A DNA stretch of 64,000 nucleotides, from contig NC_052349.1 in assembly GCF_009727055.1 (NCBI RefSeq), positions 37,847,993 to 37,911,992 of the forward strand, given 5' to 3'. The notes under the pieces are model-generated. The model ran no database searches and had not been told where the DNA came from. It saw only the letters and a list, made by a program, of their open reading frames with translations. This DNA is from Benincasa hispida. Taxonomy: Eukaryota > Streptophyta > Magnoliopsida > Cucurbitales > Cucurbitaceae. This document shows, piece by piece, positions 46,637-58,589 of this stretch. Position 1 is the first letter of the stretch, and each line of letters starts with the position of its first letter. The translations under genes and the position numbers were made by a program.

Positions 46637-48760
46637 AATAATACTCACAACTAAGGATTAAGGATGGAAAAATGTAAAGGAAAAAAATTTGAATGTAAAG
46701 TCATGAGACAAATATGAGCCATTTATGATTGTGGTTGTTGTATTTGTAATTGTATAAGACATTTGCTTTAATTGACTTCCAACTTTTATTCGAACTTTAT
46801 TTAACTTAAGTTGCTTATTTAATGGATTTGTGAGGTTCTAAGTTGTCTTTATTTCATAGATTAGTCTACTAAATTTTGTTTATTTTTTGTGGACTAGTAC
46901 AATTCTAAATAAAGTGACTCGAATTAAATAAAATGTCAATAGAGGAATCCTCATGGGGAATTAACAAAGGAATCCTCGCGAAGAATTAACAGGGGAATCC
47001 CGCTCGAAAACAGGGAATGGGTCTTCGTGGGGACCCTGTTTCCCCGACGGGGGAATCCCCGCCCTTGTCCCCGTCTTCAAATGGTAGGGGCGGGGATGAG
47101 GATGGGGTGAATTCCTCCCACGGGGTCGGGGACGGAGGACCCCCAGCCCACCCGGCCCGACCCTATTGTCAACCCTAGTTTCATTAGATGATTTTTTTCT
47201 TGAAATTTGAGTATATAACAAATATTATAATCATTTTATAACATTGTGATTTGATTTTTTCATCTTTTTTCACTAAGATAATAAAAGATTATCTACTTAT
47301 TTCAACCGATCTGATAATGTTGGATTTTAATCATATGGTGTTTAAAGTTTAATAGAGTATTTGGTTTAACTTTTTAAATATTGAATTTTGAAATCCAGCA
47401 ATAATACTCACAACTAAGGATGGTATGATGTCAAGACAGCAGAAACATTTGAATGTAAAGTCATCGCTGAAGAGACAAAGACGGGTCATTTATGATTGTG
47501 GTTGTTGTATTTGTAGTTGTATAAGACATTTGCCTTTAATTGACTTCCAACTTTTATTCGAACTTTATTTAATTTAAGTTGTAAAATTTGTGAGGTTCTA
47601 AGTTTTCATGGATTAGTTTACTAAATTTTGTTTATTTTTTGTGGACTAATACAATTCTAAATAAAGTTACTCGAATTAAATAAAATTTCAATAGAGGAAT
47701 CCTTGCGGCGAATTAACAAAGGAATCCTCATGGGGAATTAATAGGGGAATCCCACCCGGAAATAGGGAATGGGTCCCCGCGGGACCCCGTTTCCCCAACG
47801 GGGAATCCCCGCCCTTGTCCCCGTCTTCAAATGGTAGGGGCGGGGATAGGGATGGAGTGAATTCCTCCCACGGGGTCTGGGACGAGGGACCCCCGGCCCA
47901 ACCCTATTGTCAACCCTAGTTTCATTAGATGGATTTTTTCTTGAAATTTGAGTATATAACAAATATTATAATCATTTTATAACATTTTGATTTGATTTTT
48001 TCATCTTTTTTCACTAAGATAATAAAAAGATTATCTACTTATTTCAACCGATCTGATAATATTGGATTTTAATCATAGGGTGTTTAAAGTTTAATAGTGT
48101 ATTTGGTTTAACTTTTCAAATATTGAATTTTGAGATGCAGAAATAATACTCACAACTAAGGATGAGATGATGTCAAGATAGGAGAAAATTTTGAATGTAA
48201 AGTAATCTGTGAAGTGACAAAGACAAGTCATTTATGATTGTGGTTGTTGTATTTGTAATTGTATAAGACATTTGCCTTTAATTGACTTCCAACTTTTATT
48301 CAAACTTTATTTAATTTAAGTTGTAAACTTATTTAATGGATTTGTGAGGTTCTAAGTTGTCTTTATTTCATGGATTAGTCTACTAGTTTATTTTTTTGTG
48401 GACCAGTGCAATTCTAAATAAAATGGGGAAGGGGTCCCTGCGGGACCCCGTTTCCCCTAAGGGGCGGGGATGGGGTGAATTTCTCCCACGTGGTCGAGGA
48501 CGGGGACCCCCGACTTGGCCCAGTCTGGCCCAATTGCCAACCCTAGTTTCATTAGATGAATTTTTTTTCTTGAAATTTGAGTATATAACAAATATTATAA
48601 TTATTTTATAACATTGTGATTTGATTTTTTTTTTTCTTTTTTTGCAAAGTTAATCGAAGATTATCCATTTATTTCGACCGGTCTGATGATGTTGGATTTT
48701 AATCATAAGATGTTTAAAGTTTAATAGTGTATTTGGTTTAACTTTTCAAATATTGAATTT
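46637..48760. repeat. Tandem array of three composite units (hAT 3' end plus HDG flank)
   Basis: Units begin with 'aataatactcacaactaagg' at 46637, 47400 and 48142, giving periods of 763 and 742 bp. Each unit consists of the hAT 3' segment, a G/C-rich subterminal block (for example 46975-47170), the hAT end ..caaccctag, and then about 220 bp identical in kind to the HDG 3' flank (starting gtttcattagatg at 47178, 47919 and 48546). The third unit has a shortened G/C block and runs on into the full right-hand flank copy. Confidence 0.82.
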
Positions 48761-49350
48761 CATATAAAAGAATTTTCATTTATGAAGACAAAATAATCAT
48801 ATTTGAAAGTATAAGAACTAAACTTAAATTTAGGGTCCACTTGGATTAATTAGAGGAAAAATATTTTCAAAAAAATCATTTTATTTAAATTTTTTTTTGG
48901 ATAAAATATACTTTGAGAGTATTTCAAAAGTTATTTTGAATATAATATTTACGTAAAATTGTGATAAAAGAGAAACATGAAAGAATTCAAATAAACACTT
49001 TTAAGAAATAGAGTAAAAATGAAAATGAAGTTAGAGTTATGAAAATGTCATTTAAACCTAAAAAAATGGTAATGTTTTTTGTTTGGGAAGGTGAAGTGGA
49101 AAAATGGGTGTCCCTTCCCTTAATATGGAAAACATTTGGAAGCCTTATTTGCCGAGGCTTCATGTTATTGTTTCGCTCTCATTTTTTTTATTTTTGGGAA
49201 ATTAATAATATATATATATTTTTTTTTTTTATAATGAAATAAACAAAACAAGACACCTAAGGTTTTGTTTGGTAATGTGTTTAAAATAGAACCTGACTCC
49301 CTTTTTTGGAATATACTATTTATTTTATCTATATATTTTATGAGAAGGGA
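48546..49350. repeat. Right copy of the duplicated HDG 3'-flank segment
   Basis: Homologous to 43507-44355, in the same orientation, about 805 bp. It follows the last hAT-type end (..ccaaccctag). Confidence 0.8.
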
Positions 49351-49552
49351 AAAAAAACAAAATGAGAGGTACTAACATCTGGACCCTATAAAATCCAAAA
49401 CGTACCCACCTCATAATCTTACACATAATTAACTCAAATGACTTTGTTGCCAATGAAAGATAGACCCATTAAAAATGCTACTAAACTAACAATTAACACC
49501 CTCACAAAAAGAATCATCACCTCATTAATAATTTATTGATTAAGGCATTTTT

Positions 49553-50246
49553 ATGCTTATGCCTATGTGAGACTGATAGTGATTGTTAGAATTTTTATCA
49601 GACTATGCACATCGCATGTTGTGAGCCTTCGAGTTCACACCTTATGTTTATATTATGGTGTTTCCTTGGGATCACCATTTATGCTTATGACTGTGTCCCT
49701 CTAGGGTCACTACCTATGAAAGCATGCCTTCGGGTTCGCCCCTTATACTTATGCCTATGCCTATGCTTACGATGCATATTGTGCACTTGAGTCCCGATAT
49801 GAAGACAAACAGTTTACCTAAGGGACCAGTAGTGGGTTGCTTATTGGGTATATTTTATACTCATTCTCTTCTTTCCATGTTCAGGTAAGAGAAGGGATCA
49901 GATGGCAAATGACAGGAAGAATCCATAACTCAGCGGTTGGGACATGAAGTCACTTCTGCATTTGTTCATTTCTTTTGTTTGACATGATTTGGTTTAGTAG
50001 TTTAGTTCTTTAAAACCCTTGGTTATTTCATTTATTCATTGATTAATTCATTTATTGGCTCAATCTATTCTAAAACAAAATCAGGAGTAACCCGGTGTTT
50101 TAAGGATTTTATTATTTGAGCTTTATTTAATGAAATAAAAGTGTTATTTCATTTATTTAATTTTTTTTTCTCAAGAAATTTAGTGTCAATCCTGTGCATA
50201 CATATACTAGCATGCTAGAAGTATAATGGAAAGTTGGGTCGTTACC
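49553..50246 (+). repeat. 5' LTR (truncated) of the gypsy element
   Basis: Aligns with 55605-56312: both contain 'tatgcctatgtgagact', 'gtgtccctc.agggtcac', 'gcttctgcatttgttcattt' and 'gtttagtagtttagttc'. It begins abruptly, so the upstream part is missing. Confidence 0.75.
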
Positions 50247-50248
50247 GT

Positions 50249-50261
50249 TGGTATCAGAGCC
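50249..50261 (+). promoter_or_regulatory. Primer-binding site of the gypsy element
   Basis: TGGTATCAGAGCC just after the LTR end, complementary to initiator tRNA-Met. Confidence 0.82.
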
Positions 50262-50744
50262 TAAGTTTTTAGGTTCCGTAGATTGGCTTATCATGTAAGT
50301 TGAGATTGTCCCATTGGCCATTAACATATTCTTCATCATCATCGGGTATGTCTTATCCATTAAAAGTTTTATGAAATTTTGTGCATTGAAATATTTGTTT
50401 AGCTTAATGCATCGATTATGTTCTAATGCTAGATAAGTGCCCCGGTACAAGTTATTATGATATGATTTTTCAATTATGACACTATGAAAAAGAAAAAGAA
50501 AATTTTATGAGGTCACTTGGCGCTAGTTTATCTCATGGATGAAAGGTTAGAAATGAGCATATATTTTAGTTAAAAGATCTTGAACCCTAATGAAACTATG
50601 TAGTGTTATGATATGATAATGAAGTTGGTAAATGATGTATCTGTTTAAGCTAGAAGTAGTCTGGTATGAGAGAAAGTACATGTTTAAGCTATTGAATAAG
50701 TTGTCTTATGAAATGGTTATAAGGAACAATGTTATGTTTTGCAA

Positions 50745-52030
50745 TGGTAAAGAGTGGTGGTATCACAACAAATTCTTTCACAAGATACGTATATGATACG
50801 AGGTGCAAGCATACGCAATCGAAGTAATAAATCCCAAATAGGGTATCGTCCTCAGGGACTGGCGTGAGCGAAATTTTCCTAAACTTATTTATCACAATTC
50901 TTTGTTAATTTTATTCAGGCAATCCAAAAGATGAGTTTTATCTATAACTATGACTAATGAATACTCAATCACACATGCAAGAACAAATTCAGAGCAAAAA
51001 GATTCCAGGGTGTTGTTTCATTTAGAGAATATAGTGAATATGACATGCAATTGATTGAAATCAATAGATTGAGGCTAGAAGTTATAAAATAAGGAAATCC
51101 TCTCTCGAGCTCAAACCCTCCTAATAACTACCATCGACCCGAATCTCTTCTATCGCTTGAATAATTACAACATTGAGATCCTTCAATCGTATCCCTTATT
51201 ATTCTAAATTCATTCCCATGCAATTTCGAATGACAATCTCAATTATTGGGTCCAACGAATTAAACTCTCTCTCGATACATCTAATTAACTTAGGTTCATT
51301 CAATTAACGACCAGTTAATCAAAAGCATTAAATACAAATAATTTAGAAATTCATGCAAAATCAATCAACTGTAAATTCAGTATTCAAAGTAACATTCCTT
51401 AAAATCCACAAACACCCTAGAATAATAGAGTTTAGCCACACATGATCCGATAAAAAAATCCACAAATAATCAATCATCAAAGCAAAAAATAAATTAACGT
51501 AGAGGAATGATCTCCTTTCAATAGGTCTGAATCCCAATCACGATCTTCTTGATTCTTTCCGCGAATCTCGTGTTGTTCTTCAACAAAACAACACAATCAC
51601 GATCAATCTTCCTGCCACGAACATCCCAAAGACGATCTTGGATCAACTATTAACCGAAATCTCGAGTCTTCCACCGAAAACGATCAGAACTGCTGTAATT
51701 CAGCTCTTGTACGGACTAAATTCGCTCAAAATCGGCTCTGCCTCCTTCCTTTTTTCATGCCAACCGATCGTAGAAGTCATAGCGTTGCAACGCTGCCCTG
51801 TTCCAAATTGCTCCTGGGTCTACAGCGTCAAGGAGCAGCGTTGCAACGTTCGGCCGACACTGGCTCCTCCGAATTGCTTTCCAAACTTTCCTCTTTTCTT
51901 GATCTTGGGTCCTTGATTTCTTCCTAATTCCGTATTCAACCCGTAATTGCTCAAAATGGAGTTTTACCTCGGGTCACTCAATAAACCATATCAAACCAAA
52001 CAAAAACTAGCAATAGTATCTCTAAATTTG
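50745..52030. mobile_element. Unclassified insertion inside the gypsy element
   Basis: The sequence changes character here. It carries a 'caagcatacgcaatcg' and 'tagggtatcgtcctcaggga' type edge, then a GC-richer end with the palindromic word gcgttgcaacgc (51781 and a variant at 51838). Related gttgcaacg words recur at 54390-54570. A 92-codon frame (51638-51916) has no known domain. Confidence 0.4.
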
Positions 52031-53389
52031 AAGGTAATAAGAGTACCTTTTAGATGCTTTTCAGTACATAGGTACAAAATTAAATTTTCCTGAGAGTTAT
52101 GAAAGGGAGGAATGGGAGACTATGATTTTATTAAAGGTTGCTACATATTGAAATCATATACCTTAAGAGGAATTTTGAACAGATTAATAAGTCAAAATCA
52201 ATCTAGGGGTATTAGAGATTGGTGGTTTGAGTAAGGCATGATGTTTTGCTTCTTCATGTAACATGATTAAAAAGGGGAAAAAATCTAGTATGTATAAGTG
52301 ATTATATGAAAAATTCCTTATAGAACCTTGGTAAGGTGATTTTAGCAAGGAAGCCAAGATGGTTGGAAATAAAGTTGGCTTAAAACAAGGGAAAATAAAT
52401 TGTTGGATTGAAGTAATGTTCAGTATTTGGATTTTGTTTATGTTCTTGTTGTGGTGAAAAGACTCAAGTTTAATTAATTATGCCAAGAGGAAGGATAAGC
52501 ATTTAGAGTTTAAAAGCAATGCTAACTTCTGGAGGATACCCCACTAATGTTTGAAGTTTATGGAATCAAATTGTAGAGTATAACAGGGTTATAATTGGTC
52601 ATATGACTTAGTATAGAGATCAAGTGAAAAGTGCACCTTGAATGTTTGAATTAACAAAGATGGGTGTGAGGAAAATAGAGGTATTTAGAAAGTGCTAAAT
52701 ATTTTAAGGATATAAAAGAGAATTACTGTTTTGAGACTACAAGTTAGTTTGACTTGCAATGGAAAGATTTTGGTGTTTACTAGCCTCGGCATTGGTTTAA
52801 GCATACTGAAGTTACATGCAATTTTGAACCTTAATTAGTATTTGTTGGTTGAAAAAATAGTTTGTTTAGGTTGTTGACTGTAAGAACTCATCTTTAGCAT
52901 GAGAATGTTTTTCCAACATAAGCAGTTGGGCAAAAAGACAACTAGGATATTGGATGGGTTCTTTGACAAGTTTATTCCATAGCTTAGTAGAGCGTTAGAC
53001 AAAATAACCTTTTAAGGAGAGTTGAATTAACATTAGTTTTCAGGAACTATAGATATGGAACGGTGTGACTTTACCAATGAGAAGGTACATAGTTGAACTT
53101 ATTAGAGAAGTTTGAAAGATGTTGACTTTGAGTATAAGTTAGAAACTAGAGAAACCATCATGTTGATTGAAAAGAGAAAAGTAATATTGCTTGAAGGAGA
53201 CAACTGATTGGTGCTAGTAATAGTAAAGTAAGTTAGATCTTTTAAGATTGTCACTAGTATAAGGGCCAACCTGGAGTATAGAGCTTGTGTCGATAGCAAG
53301 AGGTTGCTATAGTAGAACTGAAGTAGCTCAAGTCGCATATACATGAATTATTATACAAAGTTTTCTTACGCTTGATATTCGTCTCAAGG

Positions 53390-53930
53390 TGCTCACATTT
53401 TGTTTATTAAGAAGGAAAGATGGAACCATACAATTAGTTATCAACTGTTATGAATTGAATTTGATAGTGTAAATAGGTCACAGGGGAATGTAGAGGCCAT
53501 CTTGTGTCGAATCCAGATTCCAACTCAAAAGAGTAAGGGTTTTAGAGGCTAGATTTATCAATCAGGAAAGGTCTATACTAAGGACTATCTTCAGTCATTA
53601 GATACAGTCATTATAAGGTTATAAGGAACGTGATTCAGATGATTGATGCTCTATAGTATCCAAGGATTTCAGGAACTTCATTTTGAAAGAGATTTCCAGA
53701 CTCAATTCATAGTAGGAACTAAACAGTGATATACAACTATTTTAAGCTAAGGAGTAACATGAGGATTGGCTCAAATAAGTTTTTAACCCAGGATAGTAAA
53801 AAGCCTTATGTCGAGTTTTAGAGAGAGTGAGCCCTAATTGAATAAAGTTATTTCTTAAACATATAGCTACCAAAAAGTGCAAGACAATTGACGCTCCTGG
53901 AGTAGAAGAAATTTCCAACTTACGCACATA
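53390..53930 (+). pseudogene. Gypsy reverse-transcriptase remnant
   Basis: Conceptual frames give a broken version of the conserved RT entry segment: 'VLFIKKER' near 53394 followed by a decayed '..INYHELN' region, an 'LDLS'-like segment near 53545 and 'RYSHYK' near 53600. Stops are frequent. It has the orientation expected between the two LTRs. Confidence 0.5.
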
Positions 53931-54946
53931 TGGAGATGTCTCTGTATTAGTATGATCAGTTTGGATGCATGCTCTTAATAAATTAGACTTCCTAAGTTCT
54001 TGGTAGTTCTCAAAGTGAATTTATTAAAGTACCGTTAGTTTTCATCATCTTAAGTTTCATAGTTATATATGGAAGAGGTTGTCGTATAAGTTTCAATCAC
54101 ACTACTAGAGGACATGTTACGCGTTGTGCATTATATTTTACAGAAAATTAGGACTCTCATTTGTATCTCATAGAGTCTTTAGATCTAAAAAAGAGCTATA
54201 TTTTCTTGCTTAATTTAGGCTTGTTAAGGGATTTTATATGTTTGTTGTCTTATTTTGTAGGTACGAGTAACCAAGAGGTAAAATTAGTCATTTGATGAGA
54301 AACGAGGTTAATTTGAAGTAATTTGGAGATGATTTGAGCATCCGTACTTCAAATGAGAGGAAATTACCAAAATGCCCATGTGACAGAGTTGCAATGCTCG
54401 CCCAACGCTATAAGGCAGAATGCGCAATTGCAGGAACAGTCCTACGAATTTTGACGAAAAAGTGTTGAACCTGCACGCGCCTTAAATTTGCATCAGAGTT
54501 GCAACGCTGCGTCAACCCTACCCCAACGCTCGAGGGTTGGATCGAAGAGTGTTCTAGTATTGCAACGTTGCGACTGTAATATAAATATGTTCTTTCCGAA
54601 CTGGGGGGAGAGTTAGACCGTCTTAGGGAGCATGTTACTCGGTTTTGGTCATTCCAGGCCAAAAATCACTAGATTTCCTTTAATTTTGAGTTGTAATTGT
54701 AAATCTTGGCATCATGAGTCAGATTCGATGAACGTTTGAAGGCCACGACGTTAGTTTTAGAGGTTTGTATGGATTTTCTTGAATTCTTTGAGATTTTTTA
54801 TGAATTTTTTATTGGATGTTTCTATTTCTTGGTGATTTCCTTTCTTTGAATTAATTTTTAGCACGCGTCATCGCTTAACTTGCCAATTTGGGTTGAGTTC
54901 TTAACATTTTTGTTAAATTTTTGGGTTGGTTCTTGTTTGCCCAACA

Positions 54947-54978
<32 letters not shown>

Positions 54979-54990
54979 CTTTTTTTTTTT
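54947..54990. repeat. Long poly-T tract
   Basis: About 40 T bases with a single C interruption, within the presumed upstream part of the gypsy 3' LTR region. Confidence 0.8.
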
Positions 54991-55604
54991 GCTTAAAAAC
55001 TTTTGATCATGGTTTTTGAAGGTTGAATTGGAGTTTTTGGAAAGTATTGGGATGTTGTCCAGTAAGTTCAAGATTGATTTCAATATGATTTTGGTAAGGA
55101 TTTGAGGTTTTATGGTCAATTGGAATTTGAAGGATGTAATTTAAGTTCATAATTATTAGTTGTGGCATATGTCTAGGTTGGGTTGCTTGATTGAAGTTTT
55201 GAGTGGTTTTGAAACAAACCACGTATTGGGTAAGTGGTTTAAATTTCTGTTAAATAAATTTGTGATTTAGAATATGAAGTTGAATGTTAAAAATTAATTT
55301 TTGGTTCATGCTTTAGGATTTGATTCAAATTGTGTGGAAACTAGAAGGGTTGGTTTGCTTGAATAACAACATTTAGGCCTAAATTCAGATAAGTTACCTA
55401 CTGTCGGTTCGCCCTGAAACCCAAGTATGTGTTAAGAATTGGTTTCTATGTTGGGTTGAAATATTATGTTGTGGTTGTTGGACTGTTGGTGGGAGTATGG
55501 AAGCTTATGTTTATGCTATGGAATTTTGATATTTTGTATTGTTGCAGTGTTTGATTGATGGATGAATTGTGAGACTGTTGTGAACCCTAAGGATGATTTA
55601 AAAC

Positions 55605-56312
55605 TTTGATTGTATGCTTATGCCTATGTGAGACTAATAGTGACTGTTAACGTTTTTACCAGGCTATGCACATTGCATGTGAGTCTTCGGGTTCACACCT
55701 TATGCCTATTCTATGGTGTTTCTTTGGGGTCACCACTTAAGCTTATGACTGTGTCCCTCCAGGGTCACCACCTATGAAAGCGTGTCTTCGGATTCGCCCC
55801 TTATGCTTATTCCTTTGTCTATGCCTACGATGTGTATTGTGCACTTGAGCCCCGATAGGAAGGCTAACAATTCACGTAGGAGGGTGGTAGTGGGTTGCTT
55901 ACTGGGTATATTTTATACTCATTCTCTTCTTTCCATGTTTTTCAGGTAAGGGAAGGGATCAGATGGAAAATGACAGGAAGAATTAGTGACTCGGTCGTTG
56001 GGACATGACGTCGCTTCTGCATTTGTTCATTTCTTTTGTTTGACATGATTTGGTTTAGTAGTTTAGTTCTTTAAAACCCTTGGTTATTTTGTTTATTTAT
56101 TGATTAATTTATTTATTGGCTCAATTTATTCTAAAACAAAGTCAGGGATACCCCGAATGATATTTTCAGGTTTTTATTATTTTAGCTTTATTTAATGAAA
56201 TAAAAGTATTATTTCTTTTATTTAATTTATTTTTTCTCAAGAAATTTATTGTCAAGTCTATGCATGCATATAGTAGCTTCCTAGAAGTATAATGGAGAGT
56301 TGGGTCGTTACA
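55605..56312 (+). repeat. 3' LTR (aligned part) of the gypsy element
   Basis: Homologous to 49553-50246. It ends ..gggtcgttaca at 56312, after which host sequence begins. Confidence 0.72.
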
Positions 56313-56336
56313 CCTATAAACTATTATGAATTTAAA

Positions 56337-56617
56337 GGACAGTTGCAAATACGGCAACTAGGCCTAAAATATTTGCAGATATAATACAATGCAAAACAAT
56401 TTGCAAATATAACAAAATTTAGATTCAGCTTTTAGAGTCTATCAACATAGACCATATCACTAATAGGAGTCTACAGGCAATATATCATATCACTAATAAG
56501 GAGTGTATCAACGATATAATCTTTCATTGATAGACTTTGCTATATTTGCAATTATTTTACAATGTTGCTATGCACTTAATTATTAGTCCTTAAAGTGCTA
56601 CCCATTGCAGTTCCCTT
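56337..56617. mobile_element. TATCA-type MITE, third subfamily, 9-bp TSD
   Basis: It begins ggacagttgcaaatacggc and ends ..cccattgcagttccct, imperfect inverted ends. Inside are 'tatcactaatag' and 'tttcattgatagac' words. The flanks gaatttaaa (56328-56336) and aaatttaaa (56618-56626) match 8/9. It lies 25 bp after the gypsy LTR. Confidence 0.62.
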
Positions 56618-56919
56618 AAATTTAAATCCTTCCCTCATTATTTGTAATGTCATATTCTAATTTTTATTTGTTATGGGAAAAAAACTATACACCATCATTG
56701 ATTTGGTAGCTGGTGATGTAGATTGTGGTGGAGAAAAAATCCTACATAATAAACAAAATTTAAAATTTAAATCATTATAAACAAAATGATACATTTATGT
56801 TGATAAAAATAACATATGCTTAGTGGATGCTAGTATTTTGCTAACTATAAAATTTCTAAAGGTGACAAAACATAAACAATTTAATGATGAACATTGCAAC
56901 CTACTTGAATTAACTTGAG

Positions 56920-57060
56920 CTATGCTCAAGTGGTAAAGATATATGTCGTCAATTAAGAGGTGAGAGATTTGAATCTCCTACTTTATTCCACATGTCGAAT
57001 AAAAGAAAACATGACTCATTAAAATATTACTAAAATGGAAATTGCTTTATCCTCAAGTAT
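56920..57060 (+). mobile_element. tRNA-derived SINE fragment
   Basis: 'gctatgctcaagtggtaaag' fits a pol III A box. 'gagagatttgaatctcct' at the right distance resembles the B box (consensus GGTTCGANTCC, here ga in place of gg). The intervening 'aagaggtgag' matches the layout of the SINE-like copy at 15430. Confidence 0.45.
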
Positions 57061-58560
57061 CCAAACCAAACGACCAATATCTCACATAAATTCAAGCCCA
57101 TGCATTTCTCATTATTTTAATTTTCCCTAGAATCTAATTTAGCATAAGCTTATAGAAGAGAAATGTGAACAAAAGGGAAATCTGTTGAGGACCTTAGAAG
57201 AAACTTCATTGTATGTTTGCATAAACAATCGCCTAAGGACTTTAGGATTGAAAGCATCCACCACTCTGTTTAATAGTGTTTGATGTTTCCTTTATGCTTA
57301 GACAGTCACTTAACAATGTTCAATGTTTTTTGCCACTTTAGCGTGGGGAATCATTTGGGGCATAAGGTCTGGAAAGTCATTTGATGTGCTATTATCTATC
57401 ATATTTGGTGCGTAATCTTTACATCTATAGAGTTACCTTGCATCTTCCTCAATTGTTTAGTTAAGTTATGAGATGACTCAACCAGGCGCATCCCTTAAGA
57501 TCTTTTTTCTTGAATCATGTCTTTTCTATGTATTTTGTTTGATTTTTTTATCTTGTTCTCCTCTTAGTTTCTTTGATTGTATTTTGCTTTGATAGTACAT
57601 TGACCTCGAGTTTTGAAGTCCACTTTGTTTTTATTGCAATTCAATACCTTTGGAGAAAAGAAAAAAAAAACCTCAATTTGATGTTGGTTAATACATGGAC
57701 AATTACTAAGCAAGTTCTCAATCGATGAGCCAATCCAAACTTGATCTCCATTGTTTACAGAAAGTCAATGTAAGATACATGACATCCCATTTTCTTTTGT
57801 AGGGAAGGAATTTGCATAATTATTCTCCAATTTTTTTCCTTCATATATGCCTAGAAAACTAGGTTTTGTTAATGGAATATTAGGCGATATTTTGTTCCTT
57901 GTATAGTTTAATACTAGCAAACTCATGCCTAAGTCCATTGTTTATTCTTTTATTTTCATATGATTTATATATTGTATAGCAATAAGTCAACACTTTAGAA
58001 GGATTTGAACTCATTTAATTTTGGTTAAAGTACCATTTTTGTCTCTATACTTTGAAGTTCATTCAATTTTAGTCCTAATACTTGCAAATATCCAATTTAG
58101 TTTGCGTACTTTCAATAAATCTTAAATTTAGTAATAAACTAAGAGTAGAGACTAAATTTAAGATTTCGATAGTATATCACAATCAAATCAAGCAACTCTT
58201 AACTATCATAAAATTCAAATCATTTTCCCCCAAATGCACTAATAAATAGATGTCCAAATGCACTAATAAATAGATGTCGAATCCGAGTTGTCAAATTATA
58301 ACATCTATATTCCTTGTCTTGTTTCAACTTTGGGATGTAAAATTTATAAGACCACAGAATTGTGGGACTGTTACCTGTTAGACATAAGCTAGTTTCATGG
58401 ACAAATAAGCACAATTTGTGTGAAGTAACATAAACTCTTAACTGACCCAGATTTCAAAATTTATTGGTCAGTTGATCTCATAATCAGACATGAGTGATAA
58501 ACAAAAATGCAAAGGTGTTGTTACCAAAAGGATTTCTAACTCAATGTATACAATCCTTGT
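57061..58560. other. Intergenic stretch, nothing recognised
   Basis: There is no open frame with recognisable content and no clear transposon end. At 58233-58280 a 23-bp unit (aatgcactaataaatagatgtc) is repeated in tandem about twice. Confidence 0.4.
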
Positions 58561-58589
58561 AATGCTAAAAGCAAGGAGGAGAAAATCTC

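Larger units (their letters stand above)
49553..56312 (+). mobile_element. Decayed Ty3/gypsy retrotransposon
   Basis: Long direct repeats (49553-50246 and 55605-56312) end in ..gagttgggtcgttac(a). The first is followed by a tRNA-Met primer site. The interior holds a degenerate reverse transcriptase (53390-53930) and an unrelated insertion (about 50745-52030). The 5' LTR is truncated on its left. The 3' LTR probably starts further left than 55605 but its start could not be fixed. No usable open frame remains. Confidence 0.7.

Noticed and set aside
46961..47962. Arg/Pro-rich minus-strand frames repeated at 46961 and 47738
   Set aside because: They are translations of the GC-rich hAT subterminal block in the tandem units.
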